The notes: generated by a model from the sequence alone, not told the origin. A stretch of DNA of 64,000 nt from Obesumbacterium proteus (GCF_001586165.1 NZ_CP014608.1:1798001-1862000), one strand, 5' to 3'; numbered from the stretch's first letter, positions 53,554 through 61,760 are shown. Numbers and translations: made by a program.

Positions 53554-54600
53554 TCAGTAGTTTACAAGTGATAAGGCTGGTCGATTTTCCTTACCGATTT
53601 CGTCTTGTGCCAAAAACGTGACAATTCCACTAAAACGACTCAAATGCTCAGTGCTCAGGTGAGCGTATTTATTGACCATTTCTAGCTTCTCCCATCCTCC
53701 GAGTTCTTTCAGTGTCATCAGCGGTGTTCCGTTCTGGACGTGCCAACTTGCCCAAGTGTGCCTTAAGTCGTGGAAGCGGAAATCGAAGATGCCTGAAACC
53801 TTCAATGCGTTTGCGAAATCAGCGCGGCTGATCTCCTTAATGACGCCGCCGTCTACTGAGAAAACATATTCAGATTCACGGCTACGTCCAGAGATAATTT
53901 TCACGGCCTCATCATTGAGGGGGATCGGTCGCGCTTTCCCTGACTTCGCATTTTCTGCCGTAACCACGGCAATACGACGTGATAGGTTAACGTTTTCCCA
54001 TTTCAGAGAAAATATCTCTCCTTTCCTCGCGCCAGTAAGCAGCGCAAATGAAACCACATCCTTCATCCAATCCAGACGCAAAGCCCCAATAAGCATCCTT
54101 GCCTGTTCCTTCTCAATCCAACGCACACGAACCTTTGGCTCTCTCTGCGTTGATAGGTGAGGCATTCCATTAAGCCAGCCAGACGCAACAGCCAGAGAGA
54201 ATGCTCGCATAATAAATGCCCTGTACCGGTTACGGGTGGCATTAGATAGCTTGCACTTCTTTGCGGTAGAGTGAGTGGGGAGGTTGTTTGCTATATCCTC
54301 CCCTGTGATTTTAGAGATGATCCGCCCACGGAAAACAGATAACCAGTATCTGGCGTAAATCTGCTTATTTTCAAAGCAAGACTGGTTCTCCGCATCACGT
54401 AATGCAAGGATAACTATATCCTCAAAAATACGGTCAGGTATCTTATCCAGCTTTGCAACCTGCCATAGTTCATGCTTTAGCTTGTCGTGGTACTCCTGAG
54501 CTTTCGTTTTTTCCTCGGTGCGAGTAGAACGCCTAATTCGCGTTCCGTCTGGAGCGGAGATATCGACCCAGTATATGCTTCCTCTTTTGACGATCGGCAT
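53554..54600 (-). CDS. Phage tyrosine integrase
   Basis: 348 aa. The N-terminal arm-binding domain begins MPIVKRGSIYWVDISAPDGT; the catalytic domain has the Arg of TGARKGEI, HDLRHTWAS (His and second Arg) and the tyrosine of GGWEKLEMVNKYAHLS, with Trp replacing the usual second His as in several lambdoid integrases. AAGGAG precedes the start. It performs site-specific insertion and excision. Position next to the left edge supports attL being just downstream. Confidence 0.93.
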   Translation of the reverse strand: MPIVKRGSIYWVDISAPDGTRIRRSTRTEEKTKAQEYHDKLKHELWQVAKLDKIPDRIFEDIVILALRDAENQSCFENKQIYARYWLSVFRGRIISKITGEDIANNLPTHSTAKKCKLSNATRNRYRAFIMRAFSLAVASGWLNGMPHLSTQREPKVRVRWIEKEQARMLIGALRLDWMKDVVSFALLTGARKGEIFSLKWENVNLSRRIAVVTAENAKSGKARPIPLNDEAVKIISGRSRESEYVFSVDGGVIKEISRADFANALKVSGIFDFRFHDLRHTWASWHVQNGTPLMTLKELGGWEKLEMVNKYAHLSTEHLSRFSGIVTFLAQDEIGKENRPALSLVNY

Positions 54601-54803
54601 TTCTTTGACTCCTTACCGACCACACCCAGCCGGATGGCATTGTTAACTTTGCTTGATAAACTTTCCAGACTTTCTTCTCTTGCACGCCATGAACCACCCA
54701 CCTTGAACATGTTGAACTTGACAGGGTTCCTGTAGATTGTGTGAGGTGAAACATTTAGCCGTTCGGCGACGGCTGATACCTTTAGATATTGCTCATCCAT
54801 CAT
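54477..54803 (-). CDS. Excisionase-type DNA-binding protein
   Basis: 108 aa. An N-terminal winged helix (YLKVSAVAERLNVSPHTIYR) of the kind found in phage Xis and MerR-like excisionase proteins, followed by a basic tail. It overlaps the start of integrase by 124 bp in another frame, the usual int/xis arrangement. It directs integrase toward excision. Its ATG overlaps the stop of the preceding gene (ATGA). Confidence 0.75.
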   Translation of the reverse strand: MMDEQYLKVSAVAERLNVSPHTIYRNPVKFNMFKVGGSWRAREESLESLSSKVNNAIRLGVVGKESKKCRSSKEEAYTGSISPLQTERELGVLLAPRKKRKLRSTTTS

Positions 54804-55018
54804 TTATCCTCAAACTGCCCATTCAAAATGCCAATAGTCCAAAGGAACCTAACGAATGGAATTCCGAGAGGTTTAATGGTTTCGTAGTGGCTGAGAAGAA
54901 TCGGGCGGGTGATTGTGTCGATGTTGGTTTTTTTGGGCGCGGACTTTATTGCAGATTTCATTGCTTCGTTGCATCGTCGCGCAACATTGCGGATCGCGTT
55001 GTCTTGTTCTGCTGTCAT
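54800..55018 (-). CDS. Small phage protein (72 aa), unrecognised
   Basis: MTAEQDNAIRNVARRCNEAM... with a helical N-terminal half and a hydrophobic segment near the end. It begins directly after the methyltransferase stop and ends in a 4-bp overlap with the excisionase gene, so it is a genuine link in the operon. Function unknown. Confidence 0.7.
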   Translation of the reverse strand: MTAEQDNAIRNVARRCNEAMKSAIKSAPKKTNIDTITRPILLSHYETIKPLGIPFVRFLWTIGILNGQFEDK

Positions 55019-55019
55019 G

Positions 55020-55586
55020 TCATGCCGCTTTCACTCCTTGCTGGAACTCGATATTGCAACCGACCTCGTTGCCCCACGAATGCCAACATTCAGCCTGCTG
55101 ACGCGCAAATAGCTCAATGCGAGGCACGTCGCCTAGCAAGCTAACAAGCAGATCGCGAAACTCTGGGGGCTTGGCGCTATGTTCAGCGCGGTGGAAAGTT
55201 TGATGCTGGCAGATCGCTGCGTTAAATCGCTCTGGCAGCCTGCCACGAACCGCAAACAAACAATCTTCGCTATTGGCTCTTGTCATGTGGCCCATGCCGA
55301 TCGCACTGTTTCCTTTGCGTCGATTTGTCTTGTGCCATGTGAATCCCTTCATAGTCATCAATCTAAATCCCCAAGCATCGACAACCTTCAACGCTTCGGC
55401 TGGCATCGTTGGCACCCACCACATCGCCAGCAGACAAGACTCATCAGCTAAGTCCCATACCGGTAAGCGACATATATCCAATATGCTCATCGTGGGATAT
55501 TTGAATGATGCACCACGCTCGCCATCTGCTGCCTTATCTCTGTATGTCCACGGTGGGTCTGCATAAATCAGTTTGTATTTTTTCAC
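55020..55586 (-). CDS. Phage MT-A70-family DNA N6-adenine methyltransferase
   Basis: 188 aa from a GTG at 55586 that overlaps the previous stop (GTGA); the frame continues upstream to 55601 but without support. VKKYKLIYADPPWTYRDKAA has the DPPW catalytic motif of MT-A70 enzymes; ESCLLAMWWVPTMPAEALKV and the C-terminal FARQQAECWHSWGNEVG (SAM-binding part) follow. Modifies adenine in DNA, most likely to protect phage DNA or time its expression. No restriction partner is seen. Confidence 0.85.
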   Translation of the reverse strand: MKKYKLIYADPPWTYRDKAADGERGASFKYPTMSILDICRLPVWDLADESCLLAMWWVPTMPAEALKVVDAWGFRLMTMKGFTWHKTNRRKGNSAIGMGHMTRANSEDCLFAVRGRLPERFNAAICQHQTFHRAEHSAKPPEFRDLLVSLLGDVPRIELFARQQAECWHSWGNEVGCNIEFQQGVKAA

Positions 55587-55822
55587 GCTGCATTCCCCCA
55601 CACTTTGGATAAATCCCTAGGCCGCATCATCGATGTAGCCACATATGATTTCTCTCGGTTGATAATCTCGATGAAGAATTTCTCTTCGCTAACTTTGATT
55701 GTGTACGTGACGCCTTTCTTGGTTGGCCCATAGTCGCCGTACTTGGATTGATGTATATCGAGAGCAGCTTTCATCGCCGCTCTTTCTTTACGCTCTGGAT
55801 TACCCTTGATGATGTGTCGCAT
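55583..55822 (-). CDS. Small phage protein, DUF4060-like
   Basis: 79 aa from ATG 55822 (the frame opens at 55849, but MRHIIKGNPERKERAAM is the likely start). It ends with IINREKSYVATSMM, recalling DUF4060 proteins of lambdoid phages. Overlaps the next gene by 4 bp and the previous gene by 23 bp. Function unknown. Confidence 0.6.
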   Translation of the reverse strand: MRHIIKGNPERKERAAMKAALDIHQSKYGDYGPTKKGVTYTIKVSEEKFFIEIINREKSYVATSMMRPRDLSKVWGNAA

Positions 55823-56084
55823 TGTTAAAGTCCTTGAAAGCCTTTTCACACTGCAATGAAACTCGCTCTATTAATTGCTGCATTGCCTGCAATGACTGGG
55901 CGTCAGAGAGCAGAACCTCGCGCTGAATTAATGCAGAGATAAGCGTGGAGATTTTTGAGTAGAACCCGATGGACTGAAGCCTCTCTTCACCTGCAGATTT
56001 ACCTTCCTTTGCTACCTTTTTCTCGTTGAGAATCAGGTTATATGTGTCGCTCGTAATGACGTATTCGCCGATTTCGATTTGCAT
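55800..56084 (-). CDS. Phage protein, DUF5405-like
   Basis: 94 aa from ATG 56084 (GGAG 5 nt upstream); MQIEIGEYVITSDTYNLILN at the start and a helical second half. Similar short proteins (DUF5405) occur in enterobacterial phage early regions. Function unknown. Confidence 0.6.
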   Translation of the reverse strand: MQIEIGEYVITSDTYNLILNEKKVAKEGKSAGEERLQSIGFYSKISTLISALIQREVLLSDAQSLQAMQQLIERVSLQCEKAFKDFNNATHHQG

Positions 56085-56106
56085 ATTTTCTCCAAACTTA
56101 GGCAAT

Positions 56107-56127
56107 AAAAAACCCGCTGGTTAGCGG
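56107..56127 (-). terminator. Operon-internal terminator (prophage)
   Basis: CCGCT (56114-56118) pairs with AGCGG (56123-56127), loop GGTT, preceded on the plus strand by GGCAATAAAAAAC, so a T6 run follows on the minus strand. It resembles the hairpins at 61227, 61736, 61965 and 63185. Readthrough is expected under N antitermination. Confidence 0.7.
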
Positions 56128-56130
56128 CTA

Positions 56131-56304
56131 TTAATCTTGGTTAACTGGTAAGCACATCAGAACGTGGTTAGGCCGCTTCTCATGAATCAGCTTTATCCAT
56201 TGTTCACAGGTTTCTTTTGGCATGACTTCAGGTGTAACGGGGAGGGCGTCGCAAGCATCTAATCCGCAGGCGCTGACTAGAAGGATATAACCGGCTATCA
56301 GCAT
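56131..56304 (-). CDS. Small phage protein (57 aa) with signal-like N-terminus
   Basis: ATG 56304 directly follows the preceding stop. MLIAGYILLVSACGLDACDA has a hydrophobic start and a lipobox-like LVSAC, then CEQWIKLIHEKRPNHVLMCL. Probably a small secreted or membrane-attached phage protein. Too short for the usual ORF lists. Function unknown. Confidence 0.65.
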   Translation of the reverse strand: MLIAGYILLVSACGLDACDALPVTPEVMPKETCEQWIKLIHEKRPNHVLMCLPVNQD

Positions 56305-56796
56305 CTATTTCTGCTCCTGTGCTGGGGCTGAAACCTCAAGGTCTGAAATAATGTCAATCACAGAACTTAATCGGATAGCCATTGCCGAGGCTTTTTTAGT
56401 CGGAACTGGAAGCTCTTTTAATATCCAATTCAAGATTCTATTTAGTATTTCCACCTGCTGACTCAAATCTACAGGCTCGGTCTGTTTAGGTATTACCGGT
56501 GCTGCATAAAGCGGCGTAGAGTGAATGCCGTGCGTGGCCTCACCAAGCCCAACAAAGTCTCCATCAGTGGTAAATTGATCGCCTGTGCGCATGTGAACAA
56601 TCCAAGCAGCGGGATTCTTAGCTGCTTGCTCGTATGCCAGAATCTTTTCTTTCGCGATTTTAAACTCATCAATCACATGAAGAGCATCAACAAATATGTC
56701 GTAGTTCTCTTTGTCTGCCGGATCGCTGTATGAATCTTGAAACTGCAATAAATCGTCTTGCAGCTTCTCTAACCGCTCAGTTGTTAACTTAGTCAT
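56305..56796 (-). CDS. Ead/Ea22-like phage protein
   Basis: 163 aa from ATG 56796 (AAAGGAG upstream), beginning MTKLTTERLEKLQDDLLQF. This N-terminus and the Ala-rich middle (EQAAKNPAAWIVHMRTGDQF) recall the Ead/Ea22 family, common in early regions of lambdoid phages. Function unknown. It overlaps the previous stop by 8 bp. Confidence 0.65.
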   Translation of the reverse strand: MTKLTTERLEKLQDDLLQFQDSYSDPADKENYDIFVDALHVIDEFKIAKEKILAYEQAAKNPAAWIVHMRTGDQFTTDGDFVGLGEATHGIHSTPLYAAPVIPKQTEPVDLSQQVEILNRILNWILKELPVPTKKASAMAIRLSSVIDIISDLEVSAPAQEQK

Positions 56797-56971
56797 TGCT
56801 CTGCTCCTTTGCGTCGATTCCCTTCGCTGTAATTGAGTATCCAACAACGGTTCTGGTTATTAATCCTTTTCGCAGTAATGCGTTGAGAGTTTGCCGCCAG
56901 ATAGCGTAGGTTTTTTCCCCGTTGCAAACGCAAGATAAGACCTCAATTTGCTTAGGTGTTAACTTAGTCAT
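56789..56971 (-). CDS. Small phage HTH-like protein (60 aa)
   Basis: MTKLTPKQIEVLSCVCNGEK, then TYAIWRQTLNALLRKGLITR, a winged-helix pattern. It overlaps the preceding gene by 8 bp and the next by 8 bp. Perhaps a small DNA-binding protein. Confidence 0.6.
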   Translation of the reverse strand: MTKLTPKQIEVLSCVCNGEKTYAIWRQTLNALLRKGLITRTVVGYSITAKGIDAKEQSND

Positions 56972-57203
56972 GTTTTATGTCCCAGCAGATTTGAGTTTTA
57001 TAGACGCTTTTCACGCGCTGAACCTTTCCGGCCTTTTCCAACTTTTTTAATCGACGCAATACTGCTGGTGTTTCGATTTTCTTATCAAAATCACGGAGCC
57101 AGTTCGTAACAACGTAGGTCATGCATCGGCCGTGAGATTTCATAACTTGGATAATTTGGTCATCGATAATCGCTGATAGGCCTTTGCTGTTACTGTGCAT
57201 CAT
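56964..57203 (-). CDS. Small phage winged-helix protein (79 aa)
   Basis: VMKSHGRCMTYVVTNWLRDF, then PAVLRRLKKLEKAGKVQRV, again typical of a winged helix. Two Met codons open it (57203 and 57200). It overlaps its neighbours on both sides. Function unknown. Confidence 0.6.
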   Translation of the reverse strand: MMHSNSKGLSAIIDDQIIQVMKSHGRCMTYVVTNWLRDFDKKIETPAVLRRLKKLEKAGKVQRVKSVYKTQICWDIKHD

Positions 57204-57759
57204 TAATCCCCTTGCGAAGCTGGGCTGCGAATTTATTAGCCTCTTTGATTACCGACTCAAACTCTTGCTTTAATGCACCGTATGCGATGGTATCTGGATG
57301 CATGGTTTCAATCATGTTTCTGTATTTCACAGCTAAAGCATCAACACCTTTTGCCATCAGCTCACGGGTGAATGCGTCGGTGGCTGGAACCCTTGTTTTA
57401 ATCGCTTCCTCTGCTTGTTTGTGGCTAAGGAAACCGTTATTCCCGTCATTGCTCACCATCTGGCTATCGAACCATTCTTGAAGCTCAGGAATGGTCATTC
57501 CGTCAGGAATCTCTGCTCCTGCTTCGTCAGTTGTTCCCTCCAACCAATCACGCGCTGATTGAAAGTCTCCATTGACTACACAGAAAAGGGCGACTTGAGC
57601 CCCAAGCATTGTTTTATGCAGCATCCATGACGTATTAAGCTCACTAGCAGCACTTGGTAGTAGATAGGCATTCTCTTTGCCTAATTCAGCCAGCTTCTTC
57701 TCCAGCGCATCACGCTGCTGAACTACTGATTCGTATGTCTCTATTGGTAGGTTGTTCAT
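57190..57759 (-). CDS. Phage early protein, unrecognised (189 aa)
   Basis: Start at ATG 57759 (AAGGAG upstream). An N-terminal coiled coil (YESVVQQRDALEKKLAELGK) and a middle part with FCVVNGDFQSARDWLEGTT. Such proteins are frequent in lambdoid early operons, with no known function. Overlaps the next gene by 14 bp. Confidence 0.65.
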   Translation of the reverse strand: MNNLPIETYESVVQQRDALEKKLAELGKENAYLLPSAASELNTSWMLHKTMLGAQVALFCVVNGDFQSARDWLEGTTDEAGAEIPDGMTIPELQEWFDSQMVSNDGNNGFLSHKQAEEAIKTRVPATDAFTRELMAKGVDALAVKYRNMIETMHPDTIAYGALKQEFESVIKEANKFAAQLRKGINDAQ

Positions 57760-57769
57760 GAATATCTCC

Positions 57770-58174
57770 TTAGTCCATCCAGTCTCTGTATTCACCAGAT
57801 GCAATAAGCTTTGCTCGGCGCTTGGCTGCGTCGATATGCTTTTGCTTCATTCCGTTTGTTATTGAATCTAATGACTTGAGACTGATGGGGATTGTTTTCT
57901 TTGGTCGGGGTGGGATGAGTCGTTTTGCTTTTCGCTCTATCGAATAGATTCGGTCCCTGATTCCTTCTTTCTCAGCCCATTCCGTGGCTACGACTTTCAC
58001 AACCTTGGTGTCAATGAGGACTTGGTATATCTTTTTATTGAATTCAGGCAACCTCATTCCGAAATGCTCAGCTAACTCTAATCCTGTCGCTGGCCTTTTC
58101 CCGAGCATCCTAACTACGCTTTCCTTGAACCCTGTGGAGTTATGAGGCCGCCGATAGAATGCTAATCGGCGCAT
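57770..58174 (-). CDS. Phage protein with HTH-like region (134 aa)
   Basis: SVVRMLGKRPATGLELAEHF reads as a winged helix in the first half; the second half is very basic (KAKRLIPPRPKKTIPISLKS). GAGGT precedes the ATG. Possibly a DNA-binding regulator. Function unknown. Confidence 0.6.
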   Translation of the reverse strand: MRRLAFYRRPHNSTGFKESVVRMLGKRPATGLELAEHFGMRLPEFNKKIYQVLIDTKVVKVVATEWAEKEGIRDRIYSIERKAKRLIPPRPKKTIPISLKSLDSITNGMKQKHIDAAKRRAKLIASGEYRDWMD

Positions 58175-58183
58175 TTACACCTC

Positions 58184-58768
58184 TTACGATATATTTTTAA
58201 TTTTTTCTGAGCAGGATTTATAGACTTCAAGAGCTGCTTTTCTATCTGAATCACTGATAGTCAATTTAGCCAACTTTTCTCCCAATTCTTTTAGCTCTTT
58301 TGCTGTCTGGCATAATCCCATTTTGTTGATTATGTCATCGTATGCGGCACTATCTTCGGCTGACATAACAACCGTAGGTTGAATTACTAACTTTTTAACT
58401 CGATGTTCTACCCGCTTACCTCGAGATACAGATAGCATCATTGAAAAATCAGCCTCAACATCACTCATTGCTTGAATCTTAATCCCACCAACTGCGACAC
58501 CACCGAACCTGACGTTTGGGTCACCTATGAGCAACAGCGTTTTACCAACCCATGAATGCCCATCGTTTCCCCATCCGCCTATTAGCACTCGTCTCATTGA
58601 CTTAGATGGTTTGTATGGGCGTCCATCAAACCCATCTAAATCAATCCAAACAGGCTGTTCTTTGTTTCCAGACCTTACCGACTTAATTTTTGCTGTGATT
58701 GGCGAAGACTGAACGTCTTCAAAATTTATTTGGTCTGATTTAGGGATAATTGTGTTTGATAAGTCCAT
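58184..58768 (-). CDS. Phage protein next to the exonuclease (194 aa), possible recombination partner
   Basis: MDLSNTIIPKSDQINFEDVQ at the start, then QPVWIDLDGFDGRPYKPSKS, GGWGNDGHSWVGKTLLLIGD and a C-terminal helical part. Relatives in other phages share the same N-terminal half. The gene starts one base inside the stop of the RecE-like gene, so they act together. It is not a recognisable RecT, Erf or Beta protein. Confidence 0.6.
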   Translation of the reverse strand: MDLSNTIIPKSDQINFEDVQSSPITAKIKSVRSGNKEQPVWIDLDGFDGRPYKPSKSMRRVLIGGWGNDGHSWVGKTLLLIGDPNVRFGGVAVGGIKIQAMSDVEADFSMMLSVSRGKRVEHRVKKLVIQPTVVMSAEDSAAYDDIINKMGLCQTAKELKELGEKLAKLTISDSDRKAALEVYKSCSEKIKNIS

Positions 58769-59595
58769 TACAGGTATACCTCGTCAGCGTATTCGTCATC
58801 GAACATATATGATGGAAGGTTAATTTCAGATGACTGAAGAGCTATTCCATCCCTCTTATCTAACTCACCTTCTATGCAACGTTTCAGCGTGGAAAGTGAT
58901 CTCATCATTTCTTTTCGTCCAAGCTCTAGAGAGTCATCGCCTATGTAATACATACAGTTTCTGTATGGGGCTTTATTTTCTTGGGCAAAGAAACAAAATT
59001 GATTTACATCTCTCCCCGTTACCAATTTCAGAACATATAAGTAAAACGCAGCTTGAATGTGATAGTGATACTTACCGAATGCTTGGCTAAATCCACGCTC
59101 TGATGCATCTTGGCAGCTCTTAACATCTAATGGGTATGGAAGCGAGTCAGAAATCCTGTCAAAGCGACATTTAAGCCTTAGTCCAGTTTCTGGGCATGTG
59201 GTAAACATAGATACTTCAGATTTTCCAGATGTCCCCATGTAGTACATAAAATCTTCGTTAAGTTGTGATGCCTCCACCATTCTATTAATAGTTTCCACTT
59301 CACTACCTATGAATATATGTTCTTCCTTCATACCAGATGAGATTAGTGATTTATATTCTTTAGAAGCCCTTGTTTTTAACGATTCATCAAGAATAAATTC
59401 TCTTTCAAAAACATCAGGTTCTAATAGAGCAGCATGTATCGCTGTTCCTATATTGGCAGACTTACTACCTTTAAATTTGTTGAAGTAAAGGTTGGCAGGG
59501 CTAACGCTGATCGCTTTAATGCTTGTTGAACCGATCGCTTCATCTGCATGGTATTCCTCGTTTGACATTCCGTAATAGATTCCAGATTCAATCAT
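58768..59595 (-). CDS. RecE/PDDEXK-type phage exonuclease
   Basis: 275 aa. GIYYGMSNEEYHADEAIGST, then SANIGTAIHAALLEPDVF and the acid pair and lysine of the PD-(D/E)XK fold (LKCRFDRISDSLPYPLDVKSC, with QAAFYLYVLK following) match the nuclease part of RecE and Exo VIII. It would resect 5' ends for recombination. Its ATG overlaps the stop of the preceding small gene by 4 bp. Confidence 0.82.
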   Translation of the reverse strand: MIESGIYYGMSNEEYHADEAIGSTSIKAISVSPANLYFNKFKGSKSANIGTAIHAALLEPDVFEREFILDESLKTRASKEYKSLISSGMKEEHIFIGSEVETINRMVEASQLNEDFMYYMGTSGKSEVSMFTTCPETGLRLKCRFDRISDSLPYPLDVKSCQDASERGFSQAFGKYHYHIQAAFYLYVLKLVTGRDVNQFCFFAQENKAPYRNCMYYIGDDSLELGRKEMMRSLSTLKRCIEGELDKRDGIALQSSEINLPSYMFDDEYADEVYL

Positions 59596-59879
59596 GCTGC
59601 CTCCTGCATGTGTTTAAGCTCGATGGCTGTTTGGTACTGGCTTGCTGATTGGAGAATAGAGAATAGGGCGGTAGCTAATATTTCTGGGTTATTGCCGTGT
59701 TCAAGAGCTAGCTCTAATGCTTCGTGGGAGAGTCCTGACAGATGGCTTAATGCTTTGATGATGTGATACTGCTTTGTTTCTTTTTCCCACGCCTCGGCCT
59801 GCTGGAGAACTAATTCACTGGTCTGTTCGCTAAAGCCGCTGATGATTTTATTTAGCTCGATAATCACTGATGCATTCAT
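59592..59879 (-). CDS. Small phage protein (95 aa), unrecognised
   Basis: Largely helical, acidic (MNASVIIELNKIISGFSEQT..., ALELALEHGNNPEILA). It overlaps its neighbours on both sides by 4 bp. It may support the recombination module. Function unknown. Confidence 0.6.
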   Translation of the reverse strand: MNASVIIELNKIISGFSEQTSELVLQQAEAWEKETKQYHIIKALSHLSGLSHEALELALEHGNNPEILATALFSILQSASQYQTAIELKHMQEAA

Positions 59880-59995
59880 AACGGATCACCTTTGATAAAT
59901 AAGTGCTTAACTACCGGAAGTCGTTTAACCCAGCGCAGAAATCGACAAGCTCTCACCGCTTGGATTCGGCGTGGTTCTCTCATGAAATCAGTCAT
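59876..59995 (-). CDS. Small basic phage protein (39 aa)
   Basis: ATG 59995 with GGAG upstream (12-nt spacing, so start is less certain): MTDFMREPRRIQAVRACRFL followed by RWVKRLPVVKHLFIKGDPL. It overlaps the next gene by 4 bp. Position and size recall Kil-like proteins of lambda, but the sequence does not identify it. Confidence 0.55.
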   Translation of the reverse strand: MTDFMREPRRIQAVRACRFLRWVKRLPVVKHLFIKGDPL

Positions 59996-59997
59996 AG

Positions 59998-60111
59998 TTA
60001 TTTGCTCCAGAGTGGTGAGAAGAATTGAGTGACGATACGAACGATGCGGTCTAGTTGTGATTCGCGAAGAGTGCCCATGCGAGGGCACCCTGCAAAGCTG
60101 AGTTCTTGCAT
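59998..60111 (-). CDS. Small phage protein (37 aa)
   Basis: ATG 60111 with AGGAG 7 nt upstream: MQELSFAGCPRMGTLRESQL..., ending at TAA 59998, two bases before the next gene. A good ribosome site and the tight operon support it. Function unknown. Confidence 0.55.
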   Translation of the reverse strand: MQELSFAGCPRMGTLRESQLDRIVRIVTQFFSPLWSK

Positions 60112-60133
60112 GGGGTTACTCCTGTTTGATTGA

Positions 60134-61168
60134 TTAGTAGTTGATGCTGATTGCGGTGATGTTGCCTTTGGCTATAGCCGTGATGCACAGCTTGGCGCAT
60201 TCTTCCGGCACACCTGCGGCGATAAGGTCTTGTAGTGCTTTGTTGTTTACTATTTTGCGGTGTTCTTTATCTGCGGCGCGGCGAGCTTCTTCATCCTTGA
60301 TGCGCTTTTCTTCAGCTAATCGAGCCTGTTCCTTCTGCTCGTTTTCACGCTTAATTCGCTCGGCTTCTTCGTGAGCTTTTCGTTGCTCTTCGGCAATGGC
60401 TTCCTGCTTTTCACGTTCAGCACGCTCAGCGGCTTCCTGCTTCTCGCGTTCGGCTCGCTGCTCCGCCTCTATGCGGTCGCGCTCCGCCTTCTCCGCCAGC
60501 TCTTTGGCTTCACGTTCGGCGCGTTCCTTCGCCAATGTCGCTTCACGTTCTCTGGCTGCTGCCGCTTCGATTTCACGCTTTGCCGCTTCATCTGCTTCGC
60601 GCCGTGCTTTCTCTTCGGCCTCACGCTTAATACGTTCTTCATGCTCGCGTTTGGCTTGCTCGGCTTTCTGTCGTGCTTCTTCGCGCTCACGGTCAATCTT
60701 CTCGTTCATGAGTAAAGCCATTTCATGATCGGCTTCAATCTTGGCTGCGCGTTGGCGGTCGAACTCTGAATTCATTACCAGCGCTTCTTCATGCATGGCA
60801 TTCATGGCTTCCTCGGCCTTGATACGCTCCTGCTCAGCTTCCCACTCAGTAAGTGGTCGTCGAACCTCATCCTTCAGCGCATCCAGCCGCTCACGCACTA
60901 ATCGGCGGCTTTCATCAATCTGCTTTGGCAGCGCCTTTAGTTCGGCTACGGGGTCTTTACCAGCGTTGTCGATATAAGTTTTCGAACGGGCAACTTTATG
61001 TGCCATAGATGCGATAGCGTCTCGGCCTTTCTTTGTCGATAAATCCGGCACCAGACTGCGAGCCTCTTTCTCGATAGCCTCAATAAGTGGGTCTAGCTGC
61101 TCTTGGCTGGTGAAGACCGCTAGAGCATTGGTCTTCTCAATGACGACTAAATCTGTAATCTCGCTCAC
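60134..61168 (-). CDS. Long coiled-coil phage protein (344 aa)
   Basis: Starts at a GTG (61168) with AAAGGAG 7 nt upstream. Residues 1-110 are mixed; about 120-310 is a continuous charged coiled coil of E/K/R/A heptads (EQAKREHEERIKREAEEKAR and many similar turns); the end (IAAGVPEECAKLCITAIAKG) is globular. Frequent in enterobacterial phage early regions; the function is unknown. The repetitive codons create long open frames on the plus strand that are not genes. Confidence 0.8.
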   Translation of the reverse strand: MSEITDLVVIEKTNALAVFTSQEQLDPLIEAIEKEARSLVPDLSTKKGRDAIASMAHKVARSKTYIDNAGKDPVAELKALPKQIDESRRLVRERLDALKDEVRRPLTEWEAEQERIKAEEAMNAMHEEALVMNSEFDRQRAAKIEADHEMALLMNEKIDREREEARQKAEQAKREHEERIKREAEEKARREADEAAKREIEAAAAREREATLAKERAEREAKELAEKAERDRIEAEQRAEREKQEAAERAEREKQEAIAEEQRKAHEEAERIKRENEQKEQARLAEEKRIKDEEARRAADKEHRKIVNNKALQDLIAAGVPEECAKLCITAIAKGNITAISINY

Positions 61169-61226
61169 TGGCGATCTCCTTTGTTGGTTTCATTGCAAAA
61201 CGCCTACGCTTTGCGATGAAGCGGGT

Positions 61227-61252
61227 ATAAAAAAGCCCCTAACGAGAGGGGC
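61227..61252 (-). terminator. Operon-internal terminator (prophage)
   Basis: GCCCCT (61235-61240) pairs with AGGGGC (61247-61252), loop AACGAG; TATAAAAAA stands before it, so T6 follows on the minus strand. It lies inside the leftward operon, upstream of the coiled-coil gene. Other bases of 61169-61340 hold no gene. Confidence 0.75.
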
Positions 61253-61340
61253 AAAACGTGTCAGCTAACCAGAGCAGTCATTCTCCAGTTATGAGCGGGA
61301 TTGCTCACAGCAGATACTCAGTGAATACCTGCTAGGTGCA

Positions 61341-61718
61341 TTACTCGTCACGGGCTTTTAACATTGCGTCGGCCATTAGATAAGCATCCTTCGCTACGCC
61401 ATCTCTCCAGCCTTCTTGAACACCATTCTCAGCGGCGTAGTTAAGGTAGTCCGCATAACACAGGCCGAGCGCCTTCGATGCGAAGTAATCGCGAGCAGTT
61501 AATTCATCTACAGAATTTGATTTTTCCTCTGGGTATGGCTCATCGTCGAAACGATAAAGCAGGTCGTAATTGCCAGAATCATCGAATGTACTATGCTCAT
61601 ACGCCCATCGGTGACCATTAAACAGGAATGATTTACCTATGCTTGTTTTATCAAAACGGACTTTCATGTAATCAGGGTATTCTTTGGAATCTTTATAAAC
61701 TTTTAGTGTGTGCTTCAT
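61341..61718 (-). CDS. Phage protein (125 aa), unrecognised
   Basis: Start ATG 61718 (GGAG 6 nt upstream). Aromatic, acidic; the last 45 residues (CYADYLNYAAENGVQEGWRD) recur in lambdoid early proteins of unknown role. Complete frame. Confidence 0.65.
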   Translation of the reverse strand: MKHTLKVYKDSKEYPDYMKVRFDKTSIGKSFLFNGHRWAYEHSTFDDSGNYDLLYRFDDEPYPEEKSNSVDELTARDYFASKALGLCYADYLNYAAENGVQEGWRDGVAKDAYLMADAMLKARDE

Positions 61719-61735
61719 ATCTATCTCCATTCTGG

Positions 61736-61760
61736 GTATAAAAAAGACCGCTAGGCGGCC
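61736..61760 (-). terminator. Operon-internal terminator (prophage)
   Basis: GACCGC/GCGGCC pairing (with one G-T) around TAG, preceded by TATAAAAAA (T6 on the minus strand). The stop codon of the gene at 61751 lies inside the stem. Confidence 0.6.

Noticed and set aside
60371..60728. Plus-strand open frames of up to 114 codons opposite the coiled-coil gene
   Set aside because: They are antisense shadows of a repetitive, E/K/R/A-rich gene; the products are Ser/Cys-rich low-complexity sequence with no ribosome sites.
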